Source: Pseudorhizobium xiangyangii (GTDB lineage: Bacteria > Pseudomonadota > Alphaproteobacteria > Rhizobiales > Rhizobiaceae). From it: a DNA stretch of 64,000 bases. The position numbers and the translations under genes are program-made. The DNA lies in NCBI RefSeq assembly GCF_020531965.1, contig NZ_JAJAWH010000015.1, positions 62,001-126,000 of the forward strand, written 5' to 3'. Position 1 is the stretch's first letter. The number at the start of each line of letters is the position of its first letter. Positions 54,386 through 63,043 of the stretch are shown piece after piece. The notes under the pieces were generated by a model, which had not been told where the DNA came from, searched no databases, and saw nothing but the letters and a program-made list of their open reading frames with translations.

Positions 54386-56314
54386 ATGGCATTGGTAAAG
54401 ACCTCCCAGCTCGGCACGAAGGCAGTTGTTAGCAAGGCCTCCCCTGCTGTGGCGAATATTGTCGAAAAGGCTGCTGCGTCCCGTCGCTCCCACGATCGCT
54501 CCCGTGTTCGTCAACAGAAAGCAGCCGAGCGCATTGGAGCCGCAACGGAAGAGCTTGCTACCGGTGTTACCGAGGCTGCTGCGGCAGCCGAACAATTGCG
54601 CCGTGCGCTGGAGCAGATTGCCGCCGGTGCGGAGGAGGCCGCTGGCGCGGCCCACCAGTCGCTATCTGCCACAACTCATCTTTCATCCCGGTTTTCCGAG
54701 GCTCGATCGGAAGCAGAGTCAGCTCGCAGACGTACCGAGGAACTACAAGCCTCCATACTAGAGTCTGCCGCTCAAATTGATGCATCCATCTCGGCAATCC
54801 GTGCCAATGCGTCACGTCAGATCGCTTCGGTTGAGGTCATCGACAGGTTGCAGAATCAGGCCGAAAGCATAGGAGCCACCACGGACGCAATCGCCGACAT
54901 TTCGGATCGCACAAATCTCCTGGCGCTCAATGCGGCCATTGAGGCCGCGCGTGCTGGCGACGAAGGCCGTGGTTTTGCCGTCGTCGCAGACGAGGTGCGC
55001 TCACTGGCAGAAGTTGCCGAGCGAAGCTCTCGTGACGTGAGTGAGCATGCCGAAGCCATCGTGGATGGCGTTCGACAAATTGCCAATGTCATCAAGACCG
55101 CCGCTTCGAAGGCGCAGGAGCAGACCGCATTGGGTCGAGCTGTCTCTGAGGAGCTGCATGCCATACGATCGGGTCTAAGCGCACTTTCGCAAAATAGTCA
55201 GGTCATCTTGATTGCAGCTGTTGAGGCGGAAGTGGCGACCCGCGAAGCTCAAAAGGGCGCGGAAGCCGTTGCCGCGGCGGCGGAAGAGCAATCTGCGGCC
55301 ACCTCAGAGGCGCAAAGGGCTGTCCAACAACAGAGTGCAGCCCTCGAACAAAGCCAGCAAACGGCTCAGTCATTGGCAACCCTTGCCGACGACCTGATGA
55401 ATGACGGCAGCCGCGCTTCCCGAACGGAGGAGCTGAGTTCGGCTGCGGAGGAGTTGTCTGCGACTGTTCAGGAGCTTTCAGGCGCAGCTGGCGAAATACT
55501 TATCGCCGTCGAGCAGATTAGCCGAGGCGCCGAAGCTCAGGCCGCAGCTACACAGCAAGCCAACGCAGCCATGTCCCAGATTGAGAGGAACGCTTCTCAG
55601 ACCCGAGAAAGTGCCGAGAAAGCAGGCCGAAGCGGTGAGGAGATCAAGGCATTTTTGACCAGAAGCAAGACCAGTCTCCATAGTATTGCGTCCGGCATTT
55701 CCGCCTCCCTCCTCGAAACGCGGGCCGCACTGGCTGACCTTCAAGCCATGGCTGAGGTCGCTTCCCGAATTCAGCGCACGGTTGATCGAATTGTCCTCGT
55801 TGCAGTGCAAACCAACATGTTGGCGGTTAGCGGCTCGGTTGAGGCAGCGAGAGCGGGAGACGCCGGACGAGGTTTTGCGACAGTCTCGACCGATATTCGC
55901 AAACTCGCGCAAGATGCCGCCGAAAACATCGACGCCGTCAAGGATATCGTCCGGCAAATCCAGGTGCAAATCTCGGTTGTCCTGCAAGAACTGGAGACGA
56001 TCGTTGTGACGTGCGAAGCCGAGATCGTCAAAAGCACGTCCATCATTGATGGTCTCGCTTCGGCAGAGGCGGATGTCGATCTGTTAGTCCGCGGCAATGT
56101 GTCCATCCTGGAGGCGACGCAAGCCATTCTCGTGGCAGCAAGCCAGGTTCAGGCGGGCACTCAGCAAATTGCCTCGGTCGCGCAGGAAGCGAGCGCGTCC
56201 TCCGGACAGGCCGCGATGACTGCTCGGCAACAATCGCGCGGGGCGGAGGATTTAGCGGCGGCCATCGAGGAAATAGCCTCTTTGGCGGACGAACTTCAGA
56301 TGTCCGGAAACTAA
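54386..56314 (+). CDS. Soluble chemoreceptor with two signalling-hairpin motifs
   Basis: 642 residues, almost entirely heptad-repeat helix, rich in Ala, Gln, Ser and Glu, without transmembrane segments, HAMP or a recognisable sensor domain. Two receptor tips are visible. The first is canonical: [20 protein letters not shown] and [13 protein letters not shown] (about 175-210). The second is degenerate: [20 protein letters not shown] and [14 protein letters not shown] (about 475-510). Each tip should bind CheA and CheW. The C-terminus lacks a CheR-docking pentapeptide. First gene of the che operon; signals may reach it through another protein. Confidence 0.9.
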   Translation: MALVKTSQLGTKAVVSKASPAVANIVEKAAASRRSHDRSRVRQQKAAERIGAATEELATGVTEAAAAAEQLRRALEQIAAGAEEAAGAAHQSLSATTHLSSRFSEARSEAESARRRTEELQASILESAAQIDASISAIRANASRQIASVEVIDRLQNQAESIGATTDAIADISDRTNLLALNAAIEAARAGDEGRGFAVVADEVRSLAEVAERSSRDVSEHAEAIVDGVRQIANVIKTAASKAQEQTALGRAVSEELHAIRSGLSALSQNSQVILIAAVEAEVATREAQKGAEAVAAAAEEQSAATSEAQRAVQQQSAALEQSQQTAQSLATLADDLMNDGSRASRTEELSSAAEELSATVQELSGAAGEILIAVEQISRGAEAQAAATQQANAAMSQIERNASQTRESAEKAGRSGEEIKAFLTRSKTSLHSIASGISASLLETRAALADLQAMAEVASRIQRTVDRIVLVAVQTNMLAVSGSVEAARAGDAGRGFATVSTDIRKLAQDAAENIDAVKDIVRQIQVQISVVLQELETIVVTCEAEIVKSTSIIDGLASAEADVDLLVRGNVSILEATQAILVAASQVQAGTQQIASVAQEASASSGQAAMTARQQSRGAEDLAAAIEEIASLADELQMSGN

Positions 56315-56318
56315 CGAT

Positions 56319-57740
56319 ATGGCAGGCTCCTCTTCCAGGGCGAACGTGGACCATCGGCGATTGATATTTCGGCTGGGAGAGCAGCGCCACGAAATCGATT
56401 CTGCGCGTGTGCTCGAGGTCGCCAGGGTGTCTCACATCACCCGCGTGCCCCATGGTCCCGAATCGCTGGCAGGCATAACCAATCTTCGAGGGAAGCCGAT
56501 CCCCGTAATTTCCATGCGTAAGATTCTGGATGGCGGGGGTGTCGCACGGGAACGGGGTGGCAAGATTATTGTCTACGACCATGGGGGCGCCATTGGGCTA
56601 TTGGTCGACGACGTAGTGCGACCGTCGGCCGACGCCAGCGCAAATCCGGTCCCTCACCTGAATGATCTCCTGGATACCGCTTTCAAGCTGACAAGGGGTG
56701 ACCGGGTCGTGCCGCGTGCTCATCTGGACAGAAAGATGGGAATGGATGCGGGAGTTCAGTCGACCGCTTTTCTATCGTTCCGTGTTGCTGGCCAGCTCTA
56801 TGGTCTACCACTTGATCACATTCGGGAAGTAGCTAAAGCCGCCGAAGATTTTGCGATGACACCAGCGTCCGACACGGGAGTGACCGGTCTTATTTCGACG
56901 GGCCACAGCGTTTTGCCACTGGTAACGCTTGCATCGCTACTAGGCCTTGATGACGAGCGATCGGTGGGTCAACGCTCTCGCGTCATCGTCGTTGCGCATG
57001 GCGACGATCTGATTGGCCTAGTGGTGGACGGCTTAGACGTCATACATCGTCTGCCACACGGGGCCATCGATTCGGTGCCAGCTGTATTGCAGCGTGGGCG
57101 CGGCGATGCGCAGATCGCGGCGATAGGACGGATTCCAAACGGAGCAGGGCTGATCGCTATTCTGTCACCGGAGAAACTGTTTGGTCATCATTCCGTCACC
57201 CAATTGATCGAGCAGAACGCGGGAGCGAAATCGATGGAAGCGGCACCCGCAAGGGATGAAACGTCCGAGCAGTTCCTGATCTTCCAGCTAGGCGAAGAAA
57301 ATTACGGCCTGCCCATCGGTTCTGTAGACGAAGTTGTCAGGGTTCAGAGTGAGGTCACCCGGGTGCCCGGCGCGCCCGGTTTTGTAATGGGCGTCATCAA
57401 TCTTCGCGGTAGAGCTATCCCGCTCATCGATCAACGAAGCCGTTTTCAATCGCAAACCTCCCCCTCAGGAAGGGCACGGGCGATCATCGTGACACTTGGA
57501 AGCCTGCAGGCCGGGTTTGTCGTTGATAGTGTTTCGGAGGTGAAATCTGTGTCGGTGTCCGCCTTGTCCACGGCACCGGAGTTTTCCTCCGATCGAACGG
57601 GGGTGTTCGACAGAATTGCCTATATTGAAACTGAGGACCGGATGATCCTCGTGATCGATCCGAAGGAACTTCTTACCCGAGCGGAACGCGATATTGTGTC
57701 AGCGATAGGGGACGAACAGCCTCCGGCAGCATGCCGGTGA
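56319..57740 (+). CDS. Triple CheW-domain coupling protein
   Basis: 473 residues formed by three CheW domains (about 12-140, 150-290 and 318-455). The third is closest to consensus: FLIFQLGEENYGLPIGSVDE, VTRVPGAPGFVMGVINLRGR and AIPLIDQRSRF. The first has ITRVPHGPESLAGITNLRGK. The second has lost most of the NLRG motif (VTGLISTGHSVLPLVTLASL). CheW couples receptor tips to CheA; three linked copies could bridge several receptors, or both tips of the neighbouring MCP. Four bases after the MCP gene, overlapping cheB by ten. Confidence 0.92.
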   Translation: MAGSSSRANVDHRRLIFRLGEQRHEIDSARVLEVARVSHITRVPHGPESLAGITNLRGKPIPVISMRKILDGGGVARERGGKIIVYDHGGAIGLLVDDVVRPSADASANPVPHLNDLLDTAFKLTRGDRVVPRAHLDRKMGMDAGVQSTAFLSFRVAGQLYGLPLDHIREVAKAAEDFAMTPASDTGVTGLISTGHSVLPLVTLASLLGLDDERSVGQRSRVIVVAHGDDLIGLVVDGLDVIHRLPHGAIDSVPAVLQRGRGDAQIAAIGRIPNGAGLIAILSPEKLFGHHSVTQLIEQNAGAKSMEAAPARDETSEQFLIFQLGEENYGLPIGSVDEVVRVQSEVTRVPGAPGFVMGVINLRGRAIPLIDQRSRFQSQTSPSGRARAIIVTLGSLQAGFVVDSVSEVKSVSVSALSTAPEFSSDRTGVFDRIAYIETEDRMILVIDPKELLTRAERDIVSAIGDEQPPAACR

Positions 57741-58819
57741 TTCGCCTTTTGGTCATTGATGATTCCGCCCTGATGCGCAAACTGCTTGGTCAGATATTCA
57801 GTGCCGAGGGGGATTTTGAGATTGAATTCGCCCATGATGGCGAAGAGGCGTTGGAAATAATCTCGCAATTTCGGCCAAATGTCGTGACTCTTGATATTCA
57901 TATGCCGAGGATGGATGGGCTCACCTGTCTTGATCGAATTATGCTCGAGCATCCTTGTCCTGTGGTCATGGTCTCGTCGCTGACGGAAGAAGGGGCAGAT
58001 GAAACATTGGCAGCGCTCGAAATCGGCGCTGTCGATTTTATCGCCAAACCTGGCGGTGCGATCTCACTTGGAATTGAAGAACTGACTCCCCGTCTGATTG
58101 AGAAAGTACGGATGGCCGCAGCGGTGAAGATCCGGCGTAGCCGAAGGCTCGCCGAACGTGTTCGCCTGACGGCTGCGCCACCACAGCAACGACATTCCAC
58201 GCGCGTCCGCGACAACTCTTTGGCGAATTTGAATCGCGGCTCTGGCCGGCCCGGTCTTGTGTTGATCGGCACCTCCACCGGTGGCCCCCCGGCGCTCGAC
58301 ACAGTGCTTGCCCATCTGCCGGCTAATTTCCACTGGCCGGTGGTTGTCGCACAGCACATGCCTGGTTCGTTCACGGGACCGCTTGCGCGCCGTTTGAACA
58401 CAATTTGTCCCCTGGAAGTCGTCGAGGTTACCGGCCAGACGAGGCTGCAACCGGGCAATGTCTACATCGCAAAAGGAGATGCGGATATCATTATCTCCTC
58501 GCGCGCCGGTTCTCTGGTCGCGATGGCTGCCCCAATCGACCCGAATTCCCGGTGGCATCCAAGCGTCGATCGCATGGTACGGTCGGCCATGAAACATCTG
58601 CCCGCAGCCGATCTGATCGGCGTTTTGATGACCGGAATGGGAAATGACGGGGCGGCCGCTATGGCAGATTTAGAGGCGGCGGGTGGCCGAACGATAGCGG
58701 AGTCAGAAGAAACAGCGGTTGTGTGGGGCATGCCCGGAGAATTGGTTCGCCTTAACGGTGCAAGCGCGATCAGACGTGTGGACGAAATCGGACCTTGGCT
58801 CGCAGGTCTCGTCTGCTAA
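57731..58819 (+). CDS. cheB: Chemotaxis protein-glutamate methylesterase CheB
   Basis: 362 residues. Receiver domain with Asp 55 (VTLDIHMPRMDG), linker, then the methylesterase domain with catalytic Ser 182 (IGTSTGGPPAL), His 209 (AQHMPGSF) and Asp 306 (TGMGNDGA). Removes methyl groups from receptor glutamates and is activated by CheA. Overlaps the triple CheW gene by ten bases and the cheR start by one (TAATG). Confidence 0.97.
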   Translation: MPVIRLLVIDDSALMRKLLGQIFSAEGDFEIEFAHDGEEALEIISQFRPNVVTLDIHMPRMDGLTCLDRIMLEHPCPVVMVSSLTEEGADETLAALEIGAVDFIAKPGGAISLGIEELTPRLIEKVRMAAAVKIRRSRRLAERVRLTAAPPQQRHSTRVRDNSLANLNRGSGRPGLVLIGTSTGGPPALDTVLAHLPANFHWPVVVAQHMPGSFTGPLARRLNTICPLEVVEVTGQTRLQPGNVYIAKGDADIIISSRAGSLVAMAAPIDPNSRWHPSVDRMVRSAMKHLPAADLIGVLMTGMGNDGAAAMADLEAAGGRTIAESEETAVVWGMPGELVRLNGASAIRRVDEIGPWLAGLVC

Positions 58820-59685
58820 TGGTGATCGCTCCAGGCATTTCGGCAGGTTTCATCTCGGCCCCGCTTTCGCAAGCTGATCTAGAGGAGATCTGCGCGATCA
58901 TCTATGAGCGCAGCGGCATGGTCTTTGGCGAGACAAAGCGTTACTACATCGAGCGCCGTGTCACGGACCTCATCAATCAGCGACGCGCACAATCGGTGCG
59001 GAACTACATCTCCATGTTGCGTGGCGACCAACGCGAGACCGAGCTGCTGATCAACAGCTTCACCGTCAATGAGACCTATTTTTATCGTGAGCAACATCAA
59101 CTTGCCTGCCTGAGTGGTTCAATCCTGCCGGACATCATCCGCTCGAAAGGTCCTGGAGATCGTATTCGCATCTGGTCCATGCCGTGTTCGAGTGGGGAAG
59201 AACCCTATTCAATCGCAATCTGGCTCCTCGAGAACTGGCCATTGGTCGACGCGTATAATATCGACATTACCGGGTCCGATATTGACACCGACATTTTGAA
59301 GCAAGCGGTGGAGGGATTATTCGGGCAGCGTTCGCTATCGAAACTCCCAGAGGATGTCCGCGAACGATACTTCGAACCGGAGAAGGATCAACAACGCCGC
59401 CTGATCAGCGACTTGAGAGAATCTGTGACTTTCGCCAGTGGGAATATTGTTGAACGGGAGAGTTTGACAGCACTCGGGCGCTTCGACGTGATTTTTTGTA
59501 GGAACCTGCTGATCTATTTTGATCAGGCAGCCCGGGAAGCTGCAGCGCGCCACATCCATGATCTTCTCCATCCCGGTGGCTATATTTGCCTTGGCCATAC
59601 GGAATCTATGTCGCGTATTTCAGAGACGTTTGAACCCGTCCGCTTCCCTGAAGCCATCGTCTACCGAGATGTGGGGCGGAAATGA
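58819..59685 (+). CDS. cheR: Chemotaxis methyltransferase CheR
   Basis: 288 residues from ATG 58819. N-terminal helical domain (LEEICAIIYERSGMVFGETK, NSFTVNETYFYREQ) and SAM-binding domain (WSMPCSSGEEPYSIAIWLLE; FDVIFCRNLLIYFD; YICLGHTESMS). Methylates receptor glutamates; the substrate is presumably the MCP of this operon. Confidence 0.97.
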   Translation: MVIAPGISAGFISAPLSQADLEEICAIIYERSGMVFGETKRYYIERRVTDLINQRRAQSVRNYISMLRGDQRETELLINSFTVNETYFYREQHQLACLSGSILPDIIRSKGPGDRIRIWSMPCSSGEEPYSIAIWLLENWPLVDAYNIDITGSDIDTDILKQAVEGLFGQRSLSKLPEDVRERYFEPEKDQQRRLISDLRESVTFASGNIVERESLTALGRFDVIFCRNLLIYFDQAAREAAARHIHDLLHPGGYICLGHTESMSRISETFEPVRFPEAIVYRDVGRK

Positions 59686-61656
59686 ATGGATGAATTGATC
59701 GCACAATTTACGATCGAAGCGCGCGAGCTCGTCCAGCAAGCCTCCGAGGATCTGCTCTCGTTGGAGGCCGATCCTGGGAAACGGGAAAGTCTTGAAAGTG
59801 CGTTTCGGGCAATTCACACGCTGAAAGGTTCGGCTGGCCTTTTTGATTTCGGCCCGATGCAGGGGATTCTGCACCAGGCCGAAGATCTCTTGGCACAAGC
59901 ACGGGAGGGGCAGATCCTTGTCGGGGCAGGGCTGATTGATCCGCTCCGGGCAGTGATTGAATGGATCGACGACAGCATAGAAGGCATCATGCAGACCGGG
60001 CGTCTTTCTGAAGTTCAGGAGATGCAGGCTCCAAGGCTTCGCGGCCTCCTGACCGGAGAAATGGCGGAACACGAAACCAGTCAGATTGCTGGCATGCTGA
60101 AGACCATCCCTGATTGGGCGCTGGCCCTTCATCGGCTCGTTGCGGAAACCGATCGATCGCCATCCTTAATTGCTATCCGGTACGATCCGCATCCGGAGTG
60201 TTTCTTTAATGGCGACGATCCATTGGAAACCATATCGCGCCTGACAGACCTGCGATATCTGGGCGTCTCGGTGAAGGTCCCGACACCTTCGCCCCAAGAC
60301 TACGATCCATTCCGCTGCGACCTCCTGATCGAGGCCCTATCCGCTGGTTCGCTCGCGGAGGCGCAGGCCTTGTTCCGACTTATCCCCGACCAGGTTACGC
60401 TGGTGCATTTGCGCGCATCCGTTGGCGACCCGGACGTCGCGGAGGTGCAGGGCTCACCGGATCCGTTGGCAGGCCGTCGATCGACAACTATGCGGGTGGA
60501 TCCAAGCCGTATCGACAAACTACTCGAGATCGCCGGCGAGCTGATTACTGAGAAAGACGGGCTTATCCCACTCGCACATGAGGCACGCAGCCAAGGCAGT
60601 GGCGACCTCGCTAGACGCATTCTTTCTAGCCATTTTGAAATCGAGCGCCTTGTCGGATCTCTTTATGGTGCAGTTACGCAAGCGCGAATGATCCCGCTTG
60701 AGCGTACTTTCCGCCGATTTCCGCGACTGGTGCGAGAGACATCGGCAAAACTCGGCAAGTCTCTCGATCTGATCATTGAGGGAGAGACAGTTGAAGCCGA
60801 TCGAGAGATTGTAGATAGCCTGTTTGAGCCACTTTTGCACTTGGTAAGAAATTGTCTCGACCATGGGATCGAAGATGAAGCAGAGCGGTTGCGCGTTTCC
60901 AAACCGGTGCGAGGACGGATCTGGTTGAGCGCACGGCAGCGTGGCGATCAGATCGAGATCAAGGTTGCAGACGATGGCCGCGGCATAGATGCTCAACGCA
61001 TCCGCACAACCGCGCTGGAACGAGGCCTGATATCTGAAATGCAGGCTTCAGCTCTTCCTGACGAGGAAGTTTTGCAGTTTGTCTTCGCCCCCGGCTTTTC
61101 AACCGCATCCCAAGTGTCCGATCTGTCTGGGCGGGGGGTCGGCCTCGATGCTGTCCAGAGTTCGGTTAAAAGGCTTGGTGGAACGCTCGAGCTGCAAAGT
61201 GCCGTCGAAACGGGGTCGTCCTTCACAATAAGGCTTCCGATCACCTTCTCATTGACGCAGTTGTTAGTGGTTGAAGTTGGTGGCGAACGCTACGGCATCC
61301 CTATTTCGGACATCATTGAGACACACAAGGTTCCAACATGCGACATTCAGTGTGTCAGAGCGGGCCGGGCATTTATCCTACGTAACCGAACGATCCCTTT
61401 GCTTCATCTCGGCGAGCTTCTGCAAATGCGCCCCTCGAGTTTAGCCTCCGGCACCTCCGGCAATCTTACGGTCCTGATCGTGCGGTCTGGTGAGGAGGCT
61501 GTTGGCGTGGTGGTCGAGGCGATTGCAGAGAGGTCCGAAACACTGACACGGCCGCTTTCGAGGCTTTTGCAAAATGTACCAGGGATCGCAGGGACGGCTC
61601 TCATGGGCGATGGAAAGGTCCTACTGGTTTTGGACATGGAGGAACTTGCGCAGTGA
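59686..61656 (+). CDS. cheA: Chemotaxis histidine kinase CheA
   Basis: 656 residues. HPt domain with phospho-His 44 (RAIHTLKGSAGLFDF), a middle region (about 140-260) in the place of P2, a dimerisation segment (MRVDPSRIDKLLEIAGELIT), HATPase with N box HLVRNCLDHGIE (near 387), G boxes DDGRGID and GRGVGLDAV, and a C-terminal CheW-like P5 domain (about 525-650). Starts directly after the cheR stop. Only one HPt, unlike the large multi-HPt kinases of type IV pilus systems. Confidence 0.97.
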   Translation: MDELIAQFTIEARELVQQASEDLLSLEADPGKRESLESAFRAIHTLKGSAGLFDFGPMQGILHQAEDLLAQAREGQILVGAGLIDPLRAVIEWIDDSIEGIMQTGRLSEVQEMQAPRLRGLLTGEMAEHETSQIAGMLKTIPDWALALHRLVAETDRSPSLIAIRYDPHPECFFNGDDPLETISRLTDLRYLGVSVKVPTPSPQDYDPFRCDLLIEALSAGSLAEAQALFRLIPDQVTLVHLRASVGDPDVAEVQGSPDPLAGRRSTTMRVDPSRIDKLLEIAGELITEKDGLIPLAHEARSQGSGDLARRILSSHFEIERLVGSLYGAVTQARMIPLERTFRRFPRLVRETSAKLGKSLDLIIEGETVEADREIVDSLFEPLLHLVRNCLDHGIEDEAERLRVSKPVRGRIWLSARQRGDQIEIKVADDGRGIDAQRIRTTALERGLISEMQASALPDEEVLQFVFAPGFSTASQVSDLSGRGVGLDAVQSSVKRLGGTLELQSAVETGSSFTIRLPITFSLTQLLVVEVGGERYGIPISDIIETHKVPTCDIQCVRAGRAFILRNRTIPLLHLGELLQMRPSSLASGTSGNLTVLIVRSGEEAVGVVVEAIAERSETLTRPLSRLLQNVPGIAGTALMGDGKVLLVLDMEELAQ

Positions 61657-61907
61657 CGGTGTGCTTGGAAAACCAGACCATTGTCCTGTCCGGAACCTGC
61701 GGGGTCGAGGATGTGGAAGCACTGGTGAACTATCTGGAAGATCGAAGCGATCTCTCTGTGGACATCAGTGCGGCAACCTCTGTTCACACCGCACTTTGGC
61801 AGGCCTTGATGGTGTTCAAGCCCAGAATTATCGGCTCCACCATGTCTTCTTTGATAGCAAGCAAGCTTCTGCCGGCGCTAAAGGCCTACATCGACAAAGA
61901 TCGGTAA
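61653..61907 (+). CDS. Small STAS-like protein of the che operon
   Basis: 84 residues, overlapping cheA by four bases (GTGA). Pattern: short N-terminal strands (NQTIVLSGTCGVEDVEALV), then SVDISAATSVHTALWQALMV, where STAS-type proteins have a D-[IL]-S strand-loop and helix, and a C-terminal helix. The phosphorylatable Ser/Thr of anti-sigma antagonists is not obvious. It may be an adaptor of the signalling array; function inferred only from position. Confidence 0.7.
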   Translation: MTVCLENQTIVLSGTCGVEDVEALVNYLEDRSDLSVDISAATSVHTALWQALMVFKPRIIGSTMSSLIASKLLPALKAYIDKDR

Positions 61908-61997
61908 GCGGGAAGTGCAACTTGCGAAGGCTTCATCATCCAAATAATGGTAGTAGGCCGGCCACGGGCAAACTCGGGCGGCCATTCGGAGTATAAT

Positions 61998-62381
61998 ATG
62001 ACGGTAACTGTTCTGGTCGTGGACGACAGCAAGCTGGCTCGGATCGTAGCCGGGAAGGCGATTGCCGCGTTGCAGCCCGATTGGAAACGGGTTGAGGCAG
62101 GCAACGCAGCCGACGCTCTGGCGATTGTCGGTTCGCAGCAGGTCGATGTGGCGATCCTCGACTTCAACATGCCTGACAAGGACGGCCTGGAGCTGGCGTC
62201 GGAATTGCGCGCGACCCATCCGGCGATGCCGATCGCGGTGATCACTGCAAATGTTCAGGACGAAATAATCGCCAGAGTTCGTGCACTCAACGCCACCTTT
62301 GTACCCAAGCCTGTTACACAAGACGCACTGTGCGGATTTATATCGGGCGCGGCGCTTCGGCTCCGGGCGATCGGGGTATGA
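61998..62381 (+). CDS. cheY: CheY-type response regulator
   Basis: 127 residues from ATG 61998 (GGAG upstream). Receiver motifs: VLVVDDSKLARIVAGKAI, Asp 55 in AILDFNMPDKDGLELA, VITAN and the Lys in VPKPVT. The likely output of this CheA. It lacks an output domain. The stop overlaps the cheC start (ATGA). Confidence 0.93.
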   Translation: MTVTVLVVDDSKLARIVAGKAIAALQPDWKRVEAGNAADALAIVGSQQVDVAILDFNMPDKDGLELASELRATHPAMPIAVITANVQDEIIARVRALNATFVPKPVTQDALCGFISGAALRLRAIGV

Positions 62382-63016
62382 GGGAAGAGCCGATAGCCCT
62401 GAACGAACTGGAAAGAGATGCGCTTACTGAGCTCGTCAATATCGGTGTTAGCCGTGCTGCGGCAAGCCTGCGGAAGATGGTACACAAGCAGGTCATCCTG
62501 TCTGTCCCTTCCGTTGAGATTGTGACACGCAAGGCCGCCGCCGCTTTGATAGGCCAGCGCGAAAGCGAAAGTCTCATCGCTGTGCAACAACAGTTCGAAG
62601 GTCCCTTCTCGGGCCGCGCGCTGCTTATCTTTCCGGAAAGCAATGGATTGTCACTCGTTCGCGCCATTGTTGGGGACGAGATGGAGGAGGCCGACCTTTT
62701 TGATATGGAAGAGGAGGCGCTCGCGGAAACCGGCAACGTCATTCTCAACGGTTGCCTCGGTTCCATGGCCAATATGCTGCAGCATACGTTGAAGATGTCG
62801 CTCCCTGACGTCCTTCGAGGGGACAGCACCGTCTTGTTTGGATCTTTGGGAAATATGAACGAAGAGAAATTTGTTCTCTTTCTGTATATCAATTTTTCCG
62901 TTCGCGAGCGGGACATCCGCGGTTATATCGCGATGATCATGGATCTACCGTCTCTGGAGAAGCTCAAGCAGCTTATCGCCGAGTTCATCGATCGCGTCAT
63001 GACGGAAACAGAGTAA
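62378..63016 (+). CDS. cheC: CheC-type CheY phosphatase
   Basis: 212 residues from ATG 62378. Two copies of the CheC/FliY/CheX phosphatase motif E-x2-N-x22-P are seen: ALTELVNIGVSRAAAS, with the Pro exactly 22 residues after the Asn, and EALAETGNVILNGCLG, again with Pro at +22. Both active sites look intact. CheC dephosphorylates CheY-P and usually works with CheD; no cheD is visible in the window. Placed directly after cheY, so it should end the CheY signal. Confidence 0.9.
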   Translation: MREEPIALNELERDALTELVNIGVSRAAASLRKMVHKQVILSVPSVEIVTRKAAAALIGQRESESLIAVQQQFEGPFSGRALLIFPESNGLSLVRAIVGDEMEEADLFDMEEEALAETGNVILNGCLGSMANMLQHTLKMSLPDVLRGDSTVLFGSLGNMNEEKFVLFLYINFSVRERDIRGYIAMIMDLPSLEKLKQLIAEFIDRVMTETE

Positions 63017-63043
63017 CGAGACGGATGATCATCGGCGGATACC

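Noticed and set aside
54386-56314. Reading the MCP gene as a repeat-rich structural protein
   Set aside because: Two receptor-tip motifs with conserved spacing, plus the che neighbours, show it is a chemoreceptor.
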